This document shows, one piece after another, positions 55,134 to 63,734 of a stretch of DNA of 64,000 nt. Below the pieces are notes generated by a model that ran no database searches, was not told the origin of the DNA, and worked only from the letters and a program-made list of their open reading frames with translations. This DNA comes from Photobacterium swingsii (GTDB lineage Bacteria > Pseudomonadota > Gammaproteobacteria > Enterobacterales > Vibrionaceae), in the NCBI RefSeq assembly GCF_024346715.1, contig NZ_AP024852.1, forward strand, positions 1,922,001 through 1,986,000, read 5' to 3'. The position numbers were made by a program, and so were the translations under genes. The stretch's first letter is position 1. Each line of letters starts with the position of its first letter.

Positions 55134-56044
55134 GCACCGACTTCCCTGAATTCATGAACGCCAAACAAGTGGCTGAATATCTGGATTTAAACGAAAAGAA
55201 AGTTTATGCGCTAGCGAACGAAGGCTTACTGCCTTGTACCAAAATTACCGGTAAATGGCTTTTCCCCAAGGCGATGTTAGATAAGTGGTTACTTGAGTCT
55301 TGTAATAATGGGGTTCAAAACGACCGCTTGTTAATTGCAGGCTCTGACGATCCACTACTACAAATGATTGTTGGAAAAATGGCAAACCAACTCGGCAGTA
55401 CTGCATTAGTGGGTTACACCTCGACAGGCACTCGACAAGGTCTAGCAATGCTCAGTAAGGGCCATGTTGATATGTGTGCCATTCATTGGGGTAACGCGGA
55501 AGAATCTGGCTTACGTCACCCAGCATTGTTGCAACAATACCCTGGTCATAAAAACTGGGTACTCGTTCATGCCTTTGAGCGCCAACAAGGCTTAGTGGTG
55601 AACCCAGACGTTGCTAAGCAATTTGGTGAGCGTGAATTAAAACCGCAAGATCTACTCGCCCCCCGCTGGCGTTGGGCGCTGCGTCAAGAAGGGGCTGGCA
55701 GTATGCGAGCTTTAGAAGAGTGGCTTCATAACCATGCCTTTAACCTAGGCATGCTAACCAAAGTTGATACCTGTAATTCTGAGCGTGAGCTCGCATCAGC
55801 CATTGCTAGGGGTCAAGCCGATGTAGGGTGTGCGAGCCAGAGTACTGCTGGGGAGTTCGGTTTAGGTTTTATTCCATTGTGTCGAGAAGCGTTTGAGTTA
55901 GTGATACCCAAAAATATTTACTTCCGTACCTTACAACAGCAGCTATTACATCAACTTGAAGACATGGAAATACAAGTACGGGGTGATCAGTTGGGTGGCT
56001 ATAGCTTCCAGCGTACAGGTAAACAAATGTGGAGTGCTAGTTAG
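55130..56044 (+). CDS. Helix-turn-helix regulator with molybdate-binding-like domain (COG1910 type)
   Basis: This 304-aa protein joins an excisionase/MerR-type helix-turn-helix (FMNAKQVAEYLDLNEKKVYALANEGLLPCTKITGKWLFPKAML, residues 8-50) to a substrate-binding-protein-like domain (about 65-290: LLIAGSDDPLLQMI, DMCAIHWGN, RWRWALRQEGAGSMRALEEWL, AIARGQADVGCASQS). There is no signal peptide, so it senses a cytosolic ligand, probably molybdate or tungstate. Overlap with fdhD and the divergent fdh operon suggest that it controls formate dehydrogenase expression. The start ATG overlaps the fdhD stop by 4 bp. Confidence 0.82.
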   Translation: MSTDFPEFMNAKQVAEYLDLNEKKVYALANEGLLPCTKITGKWLFPKAMLDKWLLESCNNGVQNDRLLIAGSDDPLLQMIVGKMANQLGSTALVGYTSTGTRQGLAMLSKGHVDMCAIHWGNAEESGLRHPALLQQYPGHKNWVLVHAFERQQGLVVNPDVAKQFGERELKPQDLLAPRWRWALRQEGAGSMRALEEWLHNHAFNLGMLTKVDTCNSERELASAIARGQADVGCASQSTAGEFGLGFIPLCREAFELVIPKNIYFRTLQQQLLHQLEDMEIQVRGDQLGGYSFQRTGKQMWSAS

Positions 56045-56219
56045 CATAGAGTTAACGGCCCATAACATATACTAAGATAACCAGTTACGAGCAATAAGGC
56101 GCGCTCGTAGCTTGGTTGCTTATTACAAGCTTCCCCCTTATTCCGACATTTTTAACACCCAGTTCAATAATTACGAAGCAAGGCTTTTTCTGAATGTAAC
56201 CTGTGCTTTCTATCCCATA

Positions 56220-56236
56220 TTTACCCTAATTTTACC
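56220..56236 (+). promoter_or_regulatory. 11-bp-period direct repeat before ToxS-like gene
   Basis: TTTACC-CTAAT-TTTACC, read in the direction of the gene, ends 60 bp before its ATG. TTATCT lies 18 bp after the second unit and could be the -10, with the second TTTACC as -35. The same repeat occurs before three other genes in this region. Confidence 0.6.
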
Positions 56237-56296
56237 GCTCACGACGTAGCATCATTATCTAGCATATTTCATATCTCTAGATGATGGATATCCCCC

Positions 56297-56887
56297 ATGA
56301 CAGTAAAGTCATCAATTAAGCCAACAATAAGAAAGACAATAAATACCCCCAAACAAAAATTAAAAAACTACGCAATACCAGATAAAGCGAAGCCTATTCT
56401 TCTCTCTGGTATCATTATTGCCGCTTCCGTTGCTTTTTTTCCACAAGAGCCACTTTATAAATTCTTACTTACCGCAAGACCATGGCAGTCTCATACGGAA
56501 GCAAGCGTTGAGACTCGGCATATAGTAAACGAGCAAAACCAAAACACCTATGCATCTACTTATTACTATATAAACACATCAAGTCAGATGATTTTTCTGC
56601 CAAATAAGCAATATCAAAAAGCCACTTTAGTTACTTATACCAGCCCCGATGTAAAACCTAGCCAATTCGAGTACCTAGAGTCAGGCTCTTGGTCTATTAG
56701 TGGTCAGTACATTGAGGTTAACCCAAGTAATATTAGTGATAACAGTACAAGTAACCAAATGGTTGATTTGCTACAACGTAACAACATACTTGATATCAAA
56801 GCCAAACAAACCTATCGCATGAACTTTGATAGCATAAAAAATGCGACGCTCAATAACCTTTCGTTCAGAACCAGCGAATATTATTAA
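56297..56887 (+). CDS. ToxS-like periplasmic membrane-anchored protein
   Basis: This 196-aa protein has one membrane segment (about residues 33-50, ILLSGIIIAASVAFF) and a periplasmic domain. The order of features matches vibrio ToxS: LLTARPWQS (ToxS has LLTSREWQS), FLPNKQYQKATLVTY, then ESGSWSISGQYIEVNPSNISD, and QTYRMNFDSIKN. ToxS stabilises the periplasmic part of the membrane regulator ToxR, but no toxR-like gene is adjacent. The N-terminal 30 residues are basic and longer than in ToxS. The ribosome-binding site is weak (GGAT). The relation to ToxS is by pattern only. Confidence 0.65.
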   Translation: MTVKSSIKPTIRKTINTPKQKLKNYAIPDKAKPILLSGIIIAASVAFFPQEPLYKFLLTARPWQSHTEASVETRHIVNEQNQNTYASTYYYINTSSQMIFLPNKQYQKATLVTYTSPDVKPSQFEYLESGSWSISGQYIEVNPSNISDNSTSNQMVDLLQRNNILDIKAKQTYRMNFDSIKNATLNNLSFRTSEYY

Positions 56888-56914
56888 CTAACTACGACTG
56901 TCTTACTCATATAA

Positions 56915-56955
56915 ATAAGGCCGCTATCTTTTAATAAGTAGCGGCCTTTCTTTAA
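56915..56955 (+). terminator. Intrinsic terminator of ToxS-like gene
   Basis: AAGGCCGCTA/TAGCGGCCTT form a 10-bp stem with a 12-nt loop, followed by TCTTT. Confidence 0.8.
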
Positions 56956-57309
56956 CCTATAGTGAATATAATATCCAACATTCTATTTGGCTTACTCTTG
57001 ATGTGAAGCACTATCTAATCAATTAACCAAAAAAAACAATCAACCCGATAACTAAAGCAATAAAAAGTAAGGTGTCGGAGAAAAAATACAAAAACAAACA
57101 GAAAATTATAAATCCAATCATGAAACCGAAACCGTGTTTTTCCTATAGGGTTATCTAATATAACTCAAGCTTACTCTGCAGTAACAAAGTTTCGCTTTCT
57201 GCATAGGTTACTCTATCTTATCTCAGGCCAAATGATTAAAGCACCACCTTTAACATCCTTTAAGCCCCACACCTCGTCGAGCTAAAAACCAGTCTATAAA
57301 TATCTTTGT
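56956..57309. other. Non-coding gap
   Basis: This is an A+T-rich stretch between the ToxS-like gene and the converging membrane-protein gene. I see no frame with a ribosome-binding site, no repeat pair and no RNA gene in it. Confidence 0.4.
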
Positions 57310-57738
57310 CTATGCGTCGTATATCGACAATCTTATTGCGATTATCAAAACAGGCACTAATAACCCCAAATTTACAATCCACCAAGCCTGTCCGTTATAT
57401 TCAAACCAAATAGATAAACCAATCGCCACATATGCTATCGATTTTATTACTGTAATTATTGTTGCCGTCAAGTCAAACTCTTGTACGACCCATTCTGAAA
57501 TCTTAATCATAATTAAGACAAAGAAAACATACGAAAAAAACGAAGAACCAATAGTTAACAAACTCTCATTTGTTGTGTAGTGATCGCCATACCAAGGTAT
57601 CAATGTATTATTCAAAATAAATTGGGGGTAATCCAATTCGTAAAAAAACCTAACACTGAAAAGGAAAGCCACAGCGGCTATTACATGAAGTGCTTGCTTA
57701 AGGTCTTTAACGAAGGCAGTCCATTGATTAAGTTTCAT
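57310..57738 (-). CDS. Small four-helix membrane protein of unknown function
   Basis: This protein of 142 aa (from ATG 57738) or 151 aa (from ATG 57765) has hydrophobic segments near residues 14-35, 62-82, 94-112 and 115-135. The upstream ATG lies within a hairpin stem and has no ribosome-binding site, so I prefer the second, though its own site is weak. It lies 69 bp past the stop of the small secreted protein and may share its transcript. I do not recognise the family. Confidence 0.6.
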   Translation of the reverse strand: MKLNQWTAFVKDLKQALHVIAAVAFLFSVRFFYELDYPQFILNNTLIPWYGDHYTTNESLLTIGSSFFSYVFFVLIMIKISEWVVQEFDLTATIITVIKSIAYVAIGLSIWFEYNGQAWWIVNLGLLVPVLIIAIRLSIYDA

Positions 57739-57760
57739 ATAGATAAACTCAAATGCAAAC

Positions 57761-57786
57761 GCCATAGCTAATTACTTAGCTATGGC
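57761..57786 (-). terminator. Hairpin after small secreted-protein gene
   Basis: A perfect 11-bp stem GCCATAGCTAA/TTAGCTATGGC with a 4-nt loop. The minus-strand tail (GTTTGCATTTG) is only partly T-rich, so termination may be incomplete. The stem includes one possible start codon of the next gene. Confidence 0.5.
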
Positions 57787-57807
57787 TTCATGTTCTTAAA
57801 GGGTTAC

Positions 57808-58113
57808 TTAACTTTTGCCATGGAATGCAAAGCGACTCATTTCTTTTCCTTCAGGGGTTACCGCTTTGAACTTCACTGATTTTGAATGGTTCATTGAAAG
57901 CGGAATGAATACACGCCCTTTCTCGTTCGTCTTAAATTCACCCTTGCTTTGTGGCACATTGGTTGCTGAGACAACAGCTTCTGCGACAGGCTTTCCATTG
58001 TCTGTTACTGTAACCCACGCTCCATTTTGTGAGTCAACCACTTTCAATCCTGCAAAAGACATAGAAGAGAAAGCGATAAGCATTGATGCGATTACGATAT
58101 TAGACTTTTTCAT
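57808..58113 (-). CDS. Small secreted protein with carboxypeptidase-regulatory-like fold
   Basis: This 101-aa protein has a signal peptide (MKKSNIVIASMLIAFSSMSFA) and a mature part of about 80 residues patterned as one beta-sandwich: WVTVTDNGKPVAEAVVSATN followed by FKTNEKGRVFIPL, the arrangement of carboxypeptidase-regulatory or transthyretin-like domains. It is probably periplasmic. A triple TTTACC repeat stands about 90-120 bp upstream. ATG at 58113 follows AGGATTCCACTT-type purines. Function unknown. Confidence 0.7.
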   Translation of the reverse strand: MKKSNIVIASMLIAFSSMSFAGLKVVDSQNGAWVTVTDNGKPVAEAVVSATNVPQSKGEFKTNEKGRVFIPLSMNHSKSVKFKAVTPEGKEMSRFAFHGKS

Positions 58114-58205
58114 AAGTGGAATCCTATTAGTTATTATCTTAAATCAGGGCTTTTAAACCGTTATGTTCGTTTGCTCTGAACATGTAGTTAATTTAACAAC
58201 TGCAA

Positions 58206-58232
58206 GGTAAAAGCGCGGTAAACGAAGGTAAA
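58206..58232 (-). promoter_or_regulatory. Triple direct repeat before small secreted-protein gene
   Basis: Read toward the gene, the repeats are TTTACC-TTCG-TTTACC-GCGCT-TTTACC, with periods of 10 and 11 bp, then TTGCAG. This has the form of a tandem site for OmpR-family regulators. Confidence 0.6.
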
Positions 58233-58280
58233 GATAATTAAATGTTTTCATTTTTTGATAATGAACCTTGAGCCCAACAG

Positions 58281-58313
58281 AAAAACGGCCCTACTGATGA
58301 CAGTAAGACCGCT
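58281..58313 (-). terminator. Intrinsic terminator of RND pump operon
   Basis: On the minus strand CGGTCTTACTG pairs with CAGTAGGGCCG (including wobble pairs) around TCAT, followed by T5. Confidence 0.75.
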
Positions 58314-58359
58314 CTTTTCTATCTTTAATGCTTTATATAACGCAACTGGGCGCTACAAC

Positions 58360-61300
58360 TTAGTCTTTAATAACAACCGCTTTATTGTCGGCATTAATAA
58401 CATCGATATGATTACCCTTTACTTGCTCTGTCTTAGCCTTACGAAAGCACTTTTCTATTAACTCATTAATAAAGACAAAGAATACAGGTACAAAGAAGAT
58501 AGCTAATACCGTACCGCTGATCATCCCACCGAGAACACCAGTACCAATAGAATTCTGGATTTCAGAACTAGGGCCAGTTGCTATCACTAACGGAATGATC
58601 CCACACGTAAAGGCCAATGATGTCATCAAGATAGGACGTAAACGCATTTTCGCCGCATCAATCGTCGCCTCAATTAATCCTTTGCCTAACGCCCGTTGGA
58701 TCTGGGCAAATTCGATGATCAAAATCGCATTCTTGGCCGATAAACCGATAATGGTAACCAAGCCGACCTTAAAAAATACATCGTTTGACATATTAGCTAC
58801 TAGCACCGATGCAATTGAGCCAATAATCCCCAACGGTACAACCATAATAACGGCCAATGGTGTTGACCAGCTCTCATACAATGCCGATAGCACCAAGAAG
58901 ATAACCAGCATAGAGAACGCCAGTAGCATGGTTGTTTGCGATTCAGCTTGTTTCTCCTGACGTGAAAGCCCAGTCCACTCAATCGTGGTTCCTTGCGGTA
59001 AACTTGCCACTATCTTTTCAATTTCAGCCATCGCATCGCCACTTGAAACCCCAGCGGCAGGCGCTAATGATACCGCAACTGAAGGCATGCCATTAAACCG
59101 AGTCAGTTGTAGCGGTGTTGGCTTCCATATCGGCTCAATAAACTCAGACAAATACACCATGCCACCACGTTCATTACGAATAGACAGTTTAAGAATATCT
59201 TCCAACTGCATACGTGATTTTGCATCAGCTTGAAGGATCACTTTCTGCAAGCGCCCTTTATTCGGGAAGTCATTCACATAATTTGAACCTAAAGCCGTTG
59301 AAATCGTTTCACTAATTGAAGTGAAAGAAACCCCTAACGCCTGTGCTTTCTGTCGATCAATTTTGAGTTTGATCCCGTTAGTTTCAGGTAAAGATTCAAA
59401 AAACACACTAGAGAACTGACTACTCTCACGTGCTTTTTGTAAAAATTTACGCTGTACGTTTTGGAATTTGTCATAACCAGAGTTAGAACGGTCCATTAAC
59501 TGAAACGAAATATTCGATGACGTCCCTAATCCATCAATAGCTGTAGGCAACATGCTGAATACCATGCCTTCATTAAGGCCTTGTAGGTGCTCCGCTAACG
59601 CATCTATTTCTTGGTTAGTTGTCGCTCCATTTCGGTTTTCCCAATCCTTTAAGGTTGTAATGCTAAAAGCTGAGCCTGCACCTGAACCACTAAAGCTAAA
59701 ACCTAAAATCGACATACTTGAATCCACGGCTTCACGTGATTGAACAAAGTCTTCAACTTTAGTCACGACATCCATGGTGCGTTCTACCGTTGCATCCGAT
59801 GGCAGCTGAATTGATGTATAGAAATACCCCTGATCTTCTTCTGGCAGGAATGTACTTGGGATCTTACCAAAGCTATAAATAGCAATAGCAACAAAGGCTA
59901 CGTAAAACAGCATCATTCTGCCAGTACGAACCACCAGCTTAGCGACCCAAGACTGATAACCTTGCGTCATGCTGTCAAACTTACGGTTAAACCATGCAAA
60001 AAAACCTTTCTTGTGAGCATGGGCTTCGCTATGTGGTTTTAAGATAGTCGCGCACAATGCCGGCGTTAAGGTAATCGCTAAGAAAGCCGAAAACAAAATA
60101 GAAATCGACATCGCCAACGAAAACTGTTGGAAAATGATACCGACAGAACCTGCCGCAAACGCCATCGGAATAAATACCGCTGACAACACCGCAGTAATAC
60201 CCACAATAGCGCCATAGATATCTTTCATCGCCATTTGAGTCGCTTGTTTCGCTGATGCGCCTGTTTCTGCGATCACCCGCTCTACGTTTTCGACCACAAC
60301 AATCGCATCATCTACAATAATCCCGATAGCCAGCACCATACCAAACATCGAAAAGACATTTATCGAAAAACCGAACGCGAGCATAACGGTAAAAGTACCA
60401 AGCAAGGCAATCGGTGCGACAATCGCAGGGATAATGGTGTATCGAACATTTTGTAAGAACAGATACATGACAAGAAACACCAACACCATGGCTTCAAATA
60501 GGGTCATTACCACTTTTGAAATCGATATCTTGGCGAATGGCGCAGCATCTGACGTAATGCTGTAATCCATGCCTGCAGGCATAGAGAGTTTTAATTCATC
60601 TAAACGAGCTCGAATACCATTAGAAGCCGCAATGGCATTCGCACCAGGCGAGAGTTTAACCGACGCAGAAGTCGACGGCTTACTGTTTTCACGGTTGGAG
60701 TACTGGTAACTGGCAGAACCAAGTTCGACTTTGGCGACATCACTCAGCAATACTTTGCCGCCATTCGATGTCGAGCGAAGTACAATCTTACGAAACTCTT
60801 CCGGTGTCTCTAGCTGGCCTTGTGCTGTTAAAGGTACTACCGTTTTCTGCCCTTGGCTTATGGGCGCATCACCCACTTTACCCGGTGAAATCTGTACATT
60901 CTGTTCTTGGATCGCCTTGGTGACATCACCAACTGTCAGGTTATAGGCATTCAGCTTAATGGGATCGATCCAAATACGCATTGCGAACTCAGCACCAAAC
61001 ATCTGAATCCGACCAACACCAGGTACTCGCTTCAGCTCTTCGATGATATTGCGGATCATGTAATCGCTTAATTCAGATTCGGTAAATTTACCATTCGGCG
61101 AAATCAAGCCAACATACATCAAAGTACTGGAAGATGATGACTCGACTTGAATACCTGACTGACGAACAGATAAAGGTAAGCGAGCTTCTATTGCTTTGAG
61201 CTTATTTTGAATTTCAACCTGCGCCATCTCAGGGTTAGTTCCGTTCTTAAAGGTCGCAGTAATTTCAGCACTACCATTCGAATCAGATGACGACTTAAAG

Positions 61301-61530
61301 TACATCAGGCCTTTAACACCTGAAATCTCACGCTCTATCAGTGATACCACAGTATCATTCAGTGTTTTCGGGCTGGCACCAGGATATGTAAGGTATAAGC
61401 TCACACTTGGAGGGGCAACGCTTGGAAAACGCTCTACCGCTAGGTTAGGAATCGAAATTACCCCAGAGAGGATAATCAATATCGCAATAACCCAAGCGAA
61501 GATTGGTCGATTAATAAAAAATTGAGACAC
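58360..61530 (-). CDS. RND-family efflux pump inner-membrane transporter (AcrB/HAE1 type)
   Basis: This 1056-aa proton-driven exporter belongs to the hydrophobe/amphiphile RND family that expels drugs, bile salts and detergents. It has the twelve-helix layout with two large periplasmic loops. The proton-relay Asp407-Asp408 pair (GIIVDDAIVVVENVERV) falls at the AcrB positions, and the helix-10 lysine is in GLSAKNAILIIEFA. The start MSQFFINRPIFAWVIAILIILSG is typical. It follows the fusion-protein gene by 24 bp. No TolC-type gene is present, so an outer-membrane channel must be supplied from elsewhere. Substrate cannot be told from sequence. Confidence 0.93.
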   Translation of the reverse strand: MSQFFINRPIFAWVIAILIILSGVISIPNLAVERFPSVAPPSVSLYLTYPGASPKTLNDTVVSLIEREISGVKGLMYFKSSSDSNGSAEITATFKNGTNPEMAQVEIQNKLKAIEARLPLSVRQSGIQVESSSSSTLMYVGLISPNGKFTESELSDYMIRNIIEELKRVPGVGRIQMFGAEFAMRIWIDPIKLNAYNLTVGDVTKAIQEQNVQISPGKVGDAPISQGQKTVVPLTAQGQLETPEEFRKIVLRSTSNGGKVLLSDVAKVELGSASYQYSNRENSKPSTSASVKLSPGANAIAASNGIRARLDELKLSMPAGMDYSITSDAAPFAKISISKVVMTLFEAMVLVFLVMYLFLQNVRYTIIPAIVAPIALLGTFTVMLAFGFSINVFSMFGMVLAIGIIVDDAIVVVENVERVIAETGASAKQATQMAMKDIYGAIVGITAVLSAVFIPMAFAAGSVGIIFQQFSLAMSISILFSAFLAITLTPALCATILKPHSEAHAHKKGFFAWFNRKFDSMTQGYQSWVAKLVVRTGRMMLFYVAFVAIAIYSFGKIPSTFLPEEDQGYFYTSIQLPSDATVERTMDVVTKVEDFVQSREAVDSSMSILGFSFSGSGAGSAFSITTLKDWENRNGATTNQEIDALAEHLQGLNEGMVFSMLPTAIDGLGTSSNISFQLMDRSNSGYDKFQNVQRKFLQKARESSQFSSVFFESLPETNGIKLKIDRQKAQALGVSFTSISETISTALGSNYVNDFPNKGRLQKVILQADAKSRMQLEDILKLSIRNERGGMVYLSEFIEPIWKPTPLQLTRFNGMPSVAVSLAPAAGVSSGDAMAEIEKIVASLPQGTTIEWTGLSRQEKQAESQTTMLLAFSMLVIFLVLSALYESWSTPLAVIMVVPLGIIGSIASVLVANMSNDVFFKVGLVTIIGLSAKNAILIIEFAQIQRALGKGLIEATIDAAKMRLRPILMTSLAFTCGIIPLVIATGPSSEIQNSIGTGVLGGMISGTVLAIFFVPVFFVFINELIEKCFRKAKTEQVKGNHIDVINADNKAVVIKD

Positions 61531-61554
61531 AATACTATTCCTATCGGTTATTGC

Positions 61555-62748
61555 TTATCCAGCTAACTCAGCCGCTTGCCATTGTGAAATATTGAGCGCT
61601 GCGCCAGGTATCAGGTTTTCATGGCCTTCCACTATCACCTTATCCCCCTGGTCTAAGCCTTGAGTAACCACATAATTGAAGTTCTGAATACCATCCAACT
61701 TCACTACGTGTTGCTCTACGTCGCCTTTCTCTGTAACAACAACCACATAGGCATCGCCATTACTCGCACGTTGAATCGCTTGTTGGGGTAATAGGAAGGC
61801 ATCTAATTTACGACGTGGGATCTCTGTTCGAACATACATCCCTGGCAGCAAGGTATGTTTACCATTTTCAGCAATAATACGAACAATTAAGTCTCCAGTA
61901 TTTACATCAACACTAATGCCAGAAAAGACAATTTGGCCCGTCATCTTCTCACCATTATCATCGGACACGATAATATTGACACCCAAGCCTCGCTGATTAG
62001 CTTTCTGTTTCACCGACTGCTCTTGTGGCGTACCACTCGCCACCAATTTACGCAAAAGAGGTAACTTTGAAGCAGGTTGGCGTACATCGATATACACTTT
62101 ATCGATTTGCTTTATGATCGCCAAAGCTTGGCTATCACCCTTGCTCACCAATGTACCTTCAGTAACAAGAGCCTGCTCAATAATTCCAGATATAGGCGCA
62201 CGAATAGTCGCAAACTTTAGGTTTAATTTGCTCTGATCCAATGTCGCTGCATTTTGCATAACATTGGCCGATGCTTTCTTATAATTGAAGTTAGCTTCAT
62301 CTAAAGCTTGCTTACTCACCGCACTTGTTTTATCCAGCTCTTGAAGGCGAATATATTGACGCTCAGCTTGTTCTAACGCTACTTTTGCTTGAGCAAGAGA
62401 GGCTTCTTTCTCCTGAATGTCGATAACAAAAGGTTCTTTATTGATCTGGAATAATGGCTGCTCACTGGCAGTGACCTCGCCTTGCTTAAATAACCGCTGA
62501 GTAATAATGCCACTCACTTGCGGGCGGATTTCTGCAGTTCGAAAAGCGACAACACGCCCTTGCAGTTCATCAAACAAAGTTACTGGCTTTTTCTCGGCTT
62601 CAATAACGGAAATATTAGCGGTTAAAGGCGGTTCTATTTCGGCGGCTTCCGTTTTATCGGCGAACAGCCCTCCTTTACATCCCACCAGCAAACTAGTTAC
62701 CAGCACAGAGGCAATCAGTAGGCTCGATTTTTGTATATCCACTGTCAT
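61555..62748 (-). CDS. RND efflux periplasmic adaptor (membrane fusion) lipoprotein
   Basis: This 397-aa AcrA-like adaptor joins the pump to an outer-membrane channel. The lipobox SLLVGC (Cys24) predicts lipid anchoring to the inner membrane. Lipoyl-type halves (VAFRTAEIRPQVSGIITQRLFKQGE split near residue 70; ATIRAPISGIIEQALVTEGTLVSKGD near 180), a coiled-coil hairpin (about 95-175) and the beta-barrel part (LLPGMYVRTEIPRR) are in the usual order. It is the first gene of the pump operon and lies 297 bp from the divergent response regulator, with shared repeats between. Confidence 0.92.
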   Translation of the reverse strand: MTVDIQKSSLLIASVLVTSLLVGCKGGLFADKTEAAEIEPPLTANISVIEAEKKPVTLFDELQGRVVAFRTAEIRPQVSGIITQRLFKQGEVTASEQPLFQINKEPFVIDIQEKEASLAQAKVALEQAERQYIRLQELDKTSAVSKQALDEANFNYKKASANVMQNAATLDQSKLNLKFATIRAPISGIIEQALVTEGTLVSKGDSQALAIIKQIDKVYIDVRQPASKLPLLRKLVASGTPQEQSVKQKANQRGLGVNIIVSDDNGEKMTGQIVFSGISVDVNTGDLIVRIIAENGKHTLLPGMYVRTEIPRRKLDAFLLPQQAIQRASNGDAYVVVVTEKGDVEQHVVKLDGIQNFNYVVTQGLDQGDKVIVEGHENLIPGAALNISQWQAAELAG

Positions 62749-62828
62749 TATTACTCTTCTTCAAATAAGACGTTATCCCACCCACTGGAGATAACCCTTC
62801 AATAAAGAAAGCACCATAATAGTTGCAG

Positions 62829-62845
62829 GGTAAAAACACGGTAAA
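62829..62845 (-). promoter_or_regulatory. Direct repeat before RND pump operon
   Basis: Read toward the pump genes: TTTACC-GTGTT-TTTACC, then CTGCAA and a possible -10 TATTAT, which lies 18 bp after the first unit. The last base is about 80 bp before the adaptor ATG. Confidence 0.6.
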
Positions 62846-62935
62846 ACACCATGAGTACTTAATGACAAAAACCACACTTACTATATGTTAAGTTAGTCAA
62901 TTTCATCGAAGTCAGGCTGACAAGACAGACAGATC

Positions 62936-62952
62936 TTTACCCTAAATTTACT
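62936..62952 (+). promoter_or_regulatory. Direct repeat before response-regulator gene
   Basis: Read toward the gene: TTTACC-CTAAA-TTTACT, period 11 bp, with TATAAC 8 bp further on (19 bp after the first unit). It lies 94 bp before the ATG. It nearly repeats the ToxS-like gene's site. Confidence 0.6.
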
Positions 62953-63045
62953 TATACTGGTATAACCTTCATCATCACAACAACGCGTGCTTTCCAGCAC
63001 CCTTTCGTGAAGTAATGAATCTAAGCAATAAATAAAAAGGTATGT

Positions 63046-63714
63046 ATGACTCGAGTGTTATTGATTGAAGATGATCGTGATCTTGCAGAAACGTTACTGC
63101 AGCTCATGGAGTTTGAAAACATGGTACCCGACTACGCAAGTAACGGTGCTGCGGGCCTAAACCTTGCTCAAACTAATCGTTACGATGTATTAGTGCTTGA
63201 TATTGGCTTGCCAAAAATGGATGGACTGAGTTTGTGTAAACAACTCCGTCAGGAAGGTTGCCAAACTCCTATTTTATTTTTAACGGCGCGCGGCAGTATT
63301 GACGACAAACTCGAAGGGTTTGCCTCTGGTGGTGATGATTATTTAGCAAAACCTTTTGATAACCGTGAATTGCTGGCGCGTATCATGGTGTTATCTGGGC
63401 GTCGTAGTAGTCAAAGCCCTGTGATTAAAATTGATGATTTAGAGCTTGATAACAGTGCCCATAAAGTTGTTCGAGGTGATCACACCATCAAATTAACACC
63501 TGCGTCTTTTACTATTCTCGAAGTTTTAATGCGCGCAAGCCCCAATGTAGTTAGCCGCGAAGATCTAGAAAGTGCACTATGGGGAGATGACGCTCCAAAT
63601 AGCAATACGCTCAAAGCACACATTTATTACTTACGTAAATCCTTAGAGCAAGCACCAGGCGTAAAGCTATTACATACTATTGCGGGTAAAGGCTGGGTTC
63701 TCAAACCAGAGTAA
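63046..63714 (+). CDS. OmpR/PhoB-family response regulator
   Basis: This 222-aa regulator has a receiver domain (acidic pocket EDD at 8-10, phospho-acceptor Asp52 in VLDIGLPKMDG, Thr and Lys in FLTARG and LAKPFD) and a C-terminal winged helix (about 125-220; LTPASFTILEVLMRASPNVVSRE, NTLKAHIYYLRKSLE, IHTIAGKGW-like end). ATG at 63046 follows AAAGGTATGT. No histidine kinase gene lies beside it within the window. The repeat in its own promoter and the same repeats before the pump, ToxS-like and small-protein genes suggest autoregulation and a local regulon. Which known regulator it corresponds to is unclear. Confidence 0.9.
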   Translation: MTRVLLIEDDRDLAETLLQLMEFENMVPDYASNGAAGLNLAQTNRYDVLVLDIGLPKMDGLSLCKQLRQEGCQTPILFLTARGSIDDKLEGFASGGDDYLAKPFDNRELLARIMVLSGRRSSQSPVIKIDDLELDNSAHKVVRGDHTIKLTPASFTILEVLMRASPNVVSREDLESALWGDDAPNSNTLKAHIYYLRKSLEQAPGVKLLHTIAGKGWVLKPE

Positions 63715-63734
63715 ACAACATCCACCTTTTGGTA

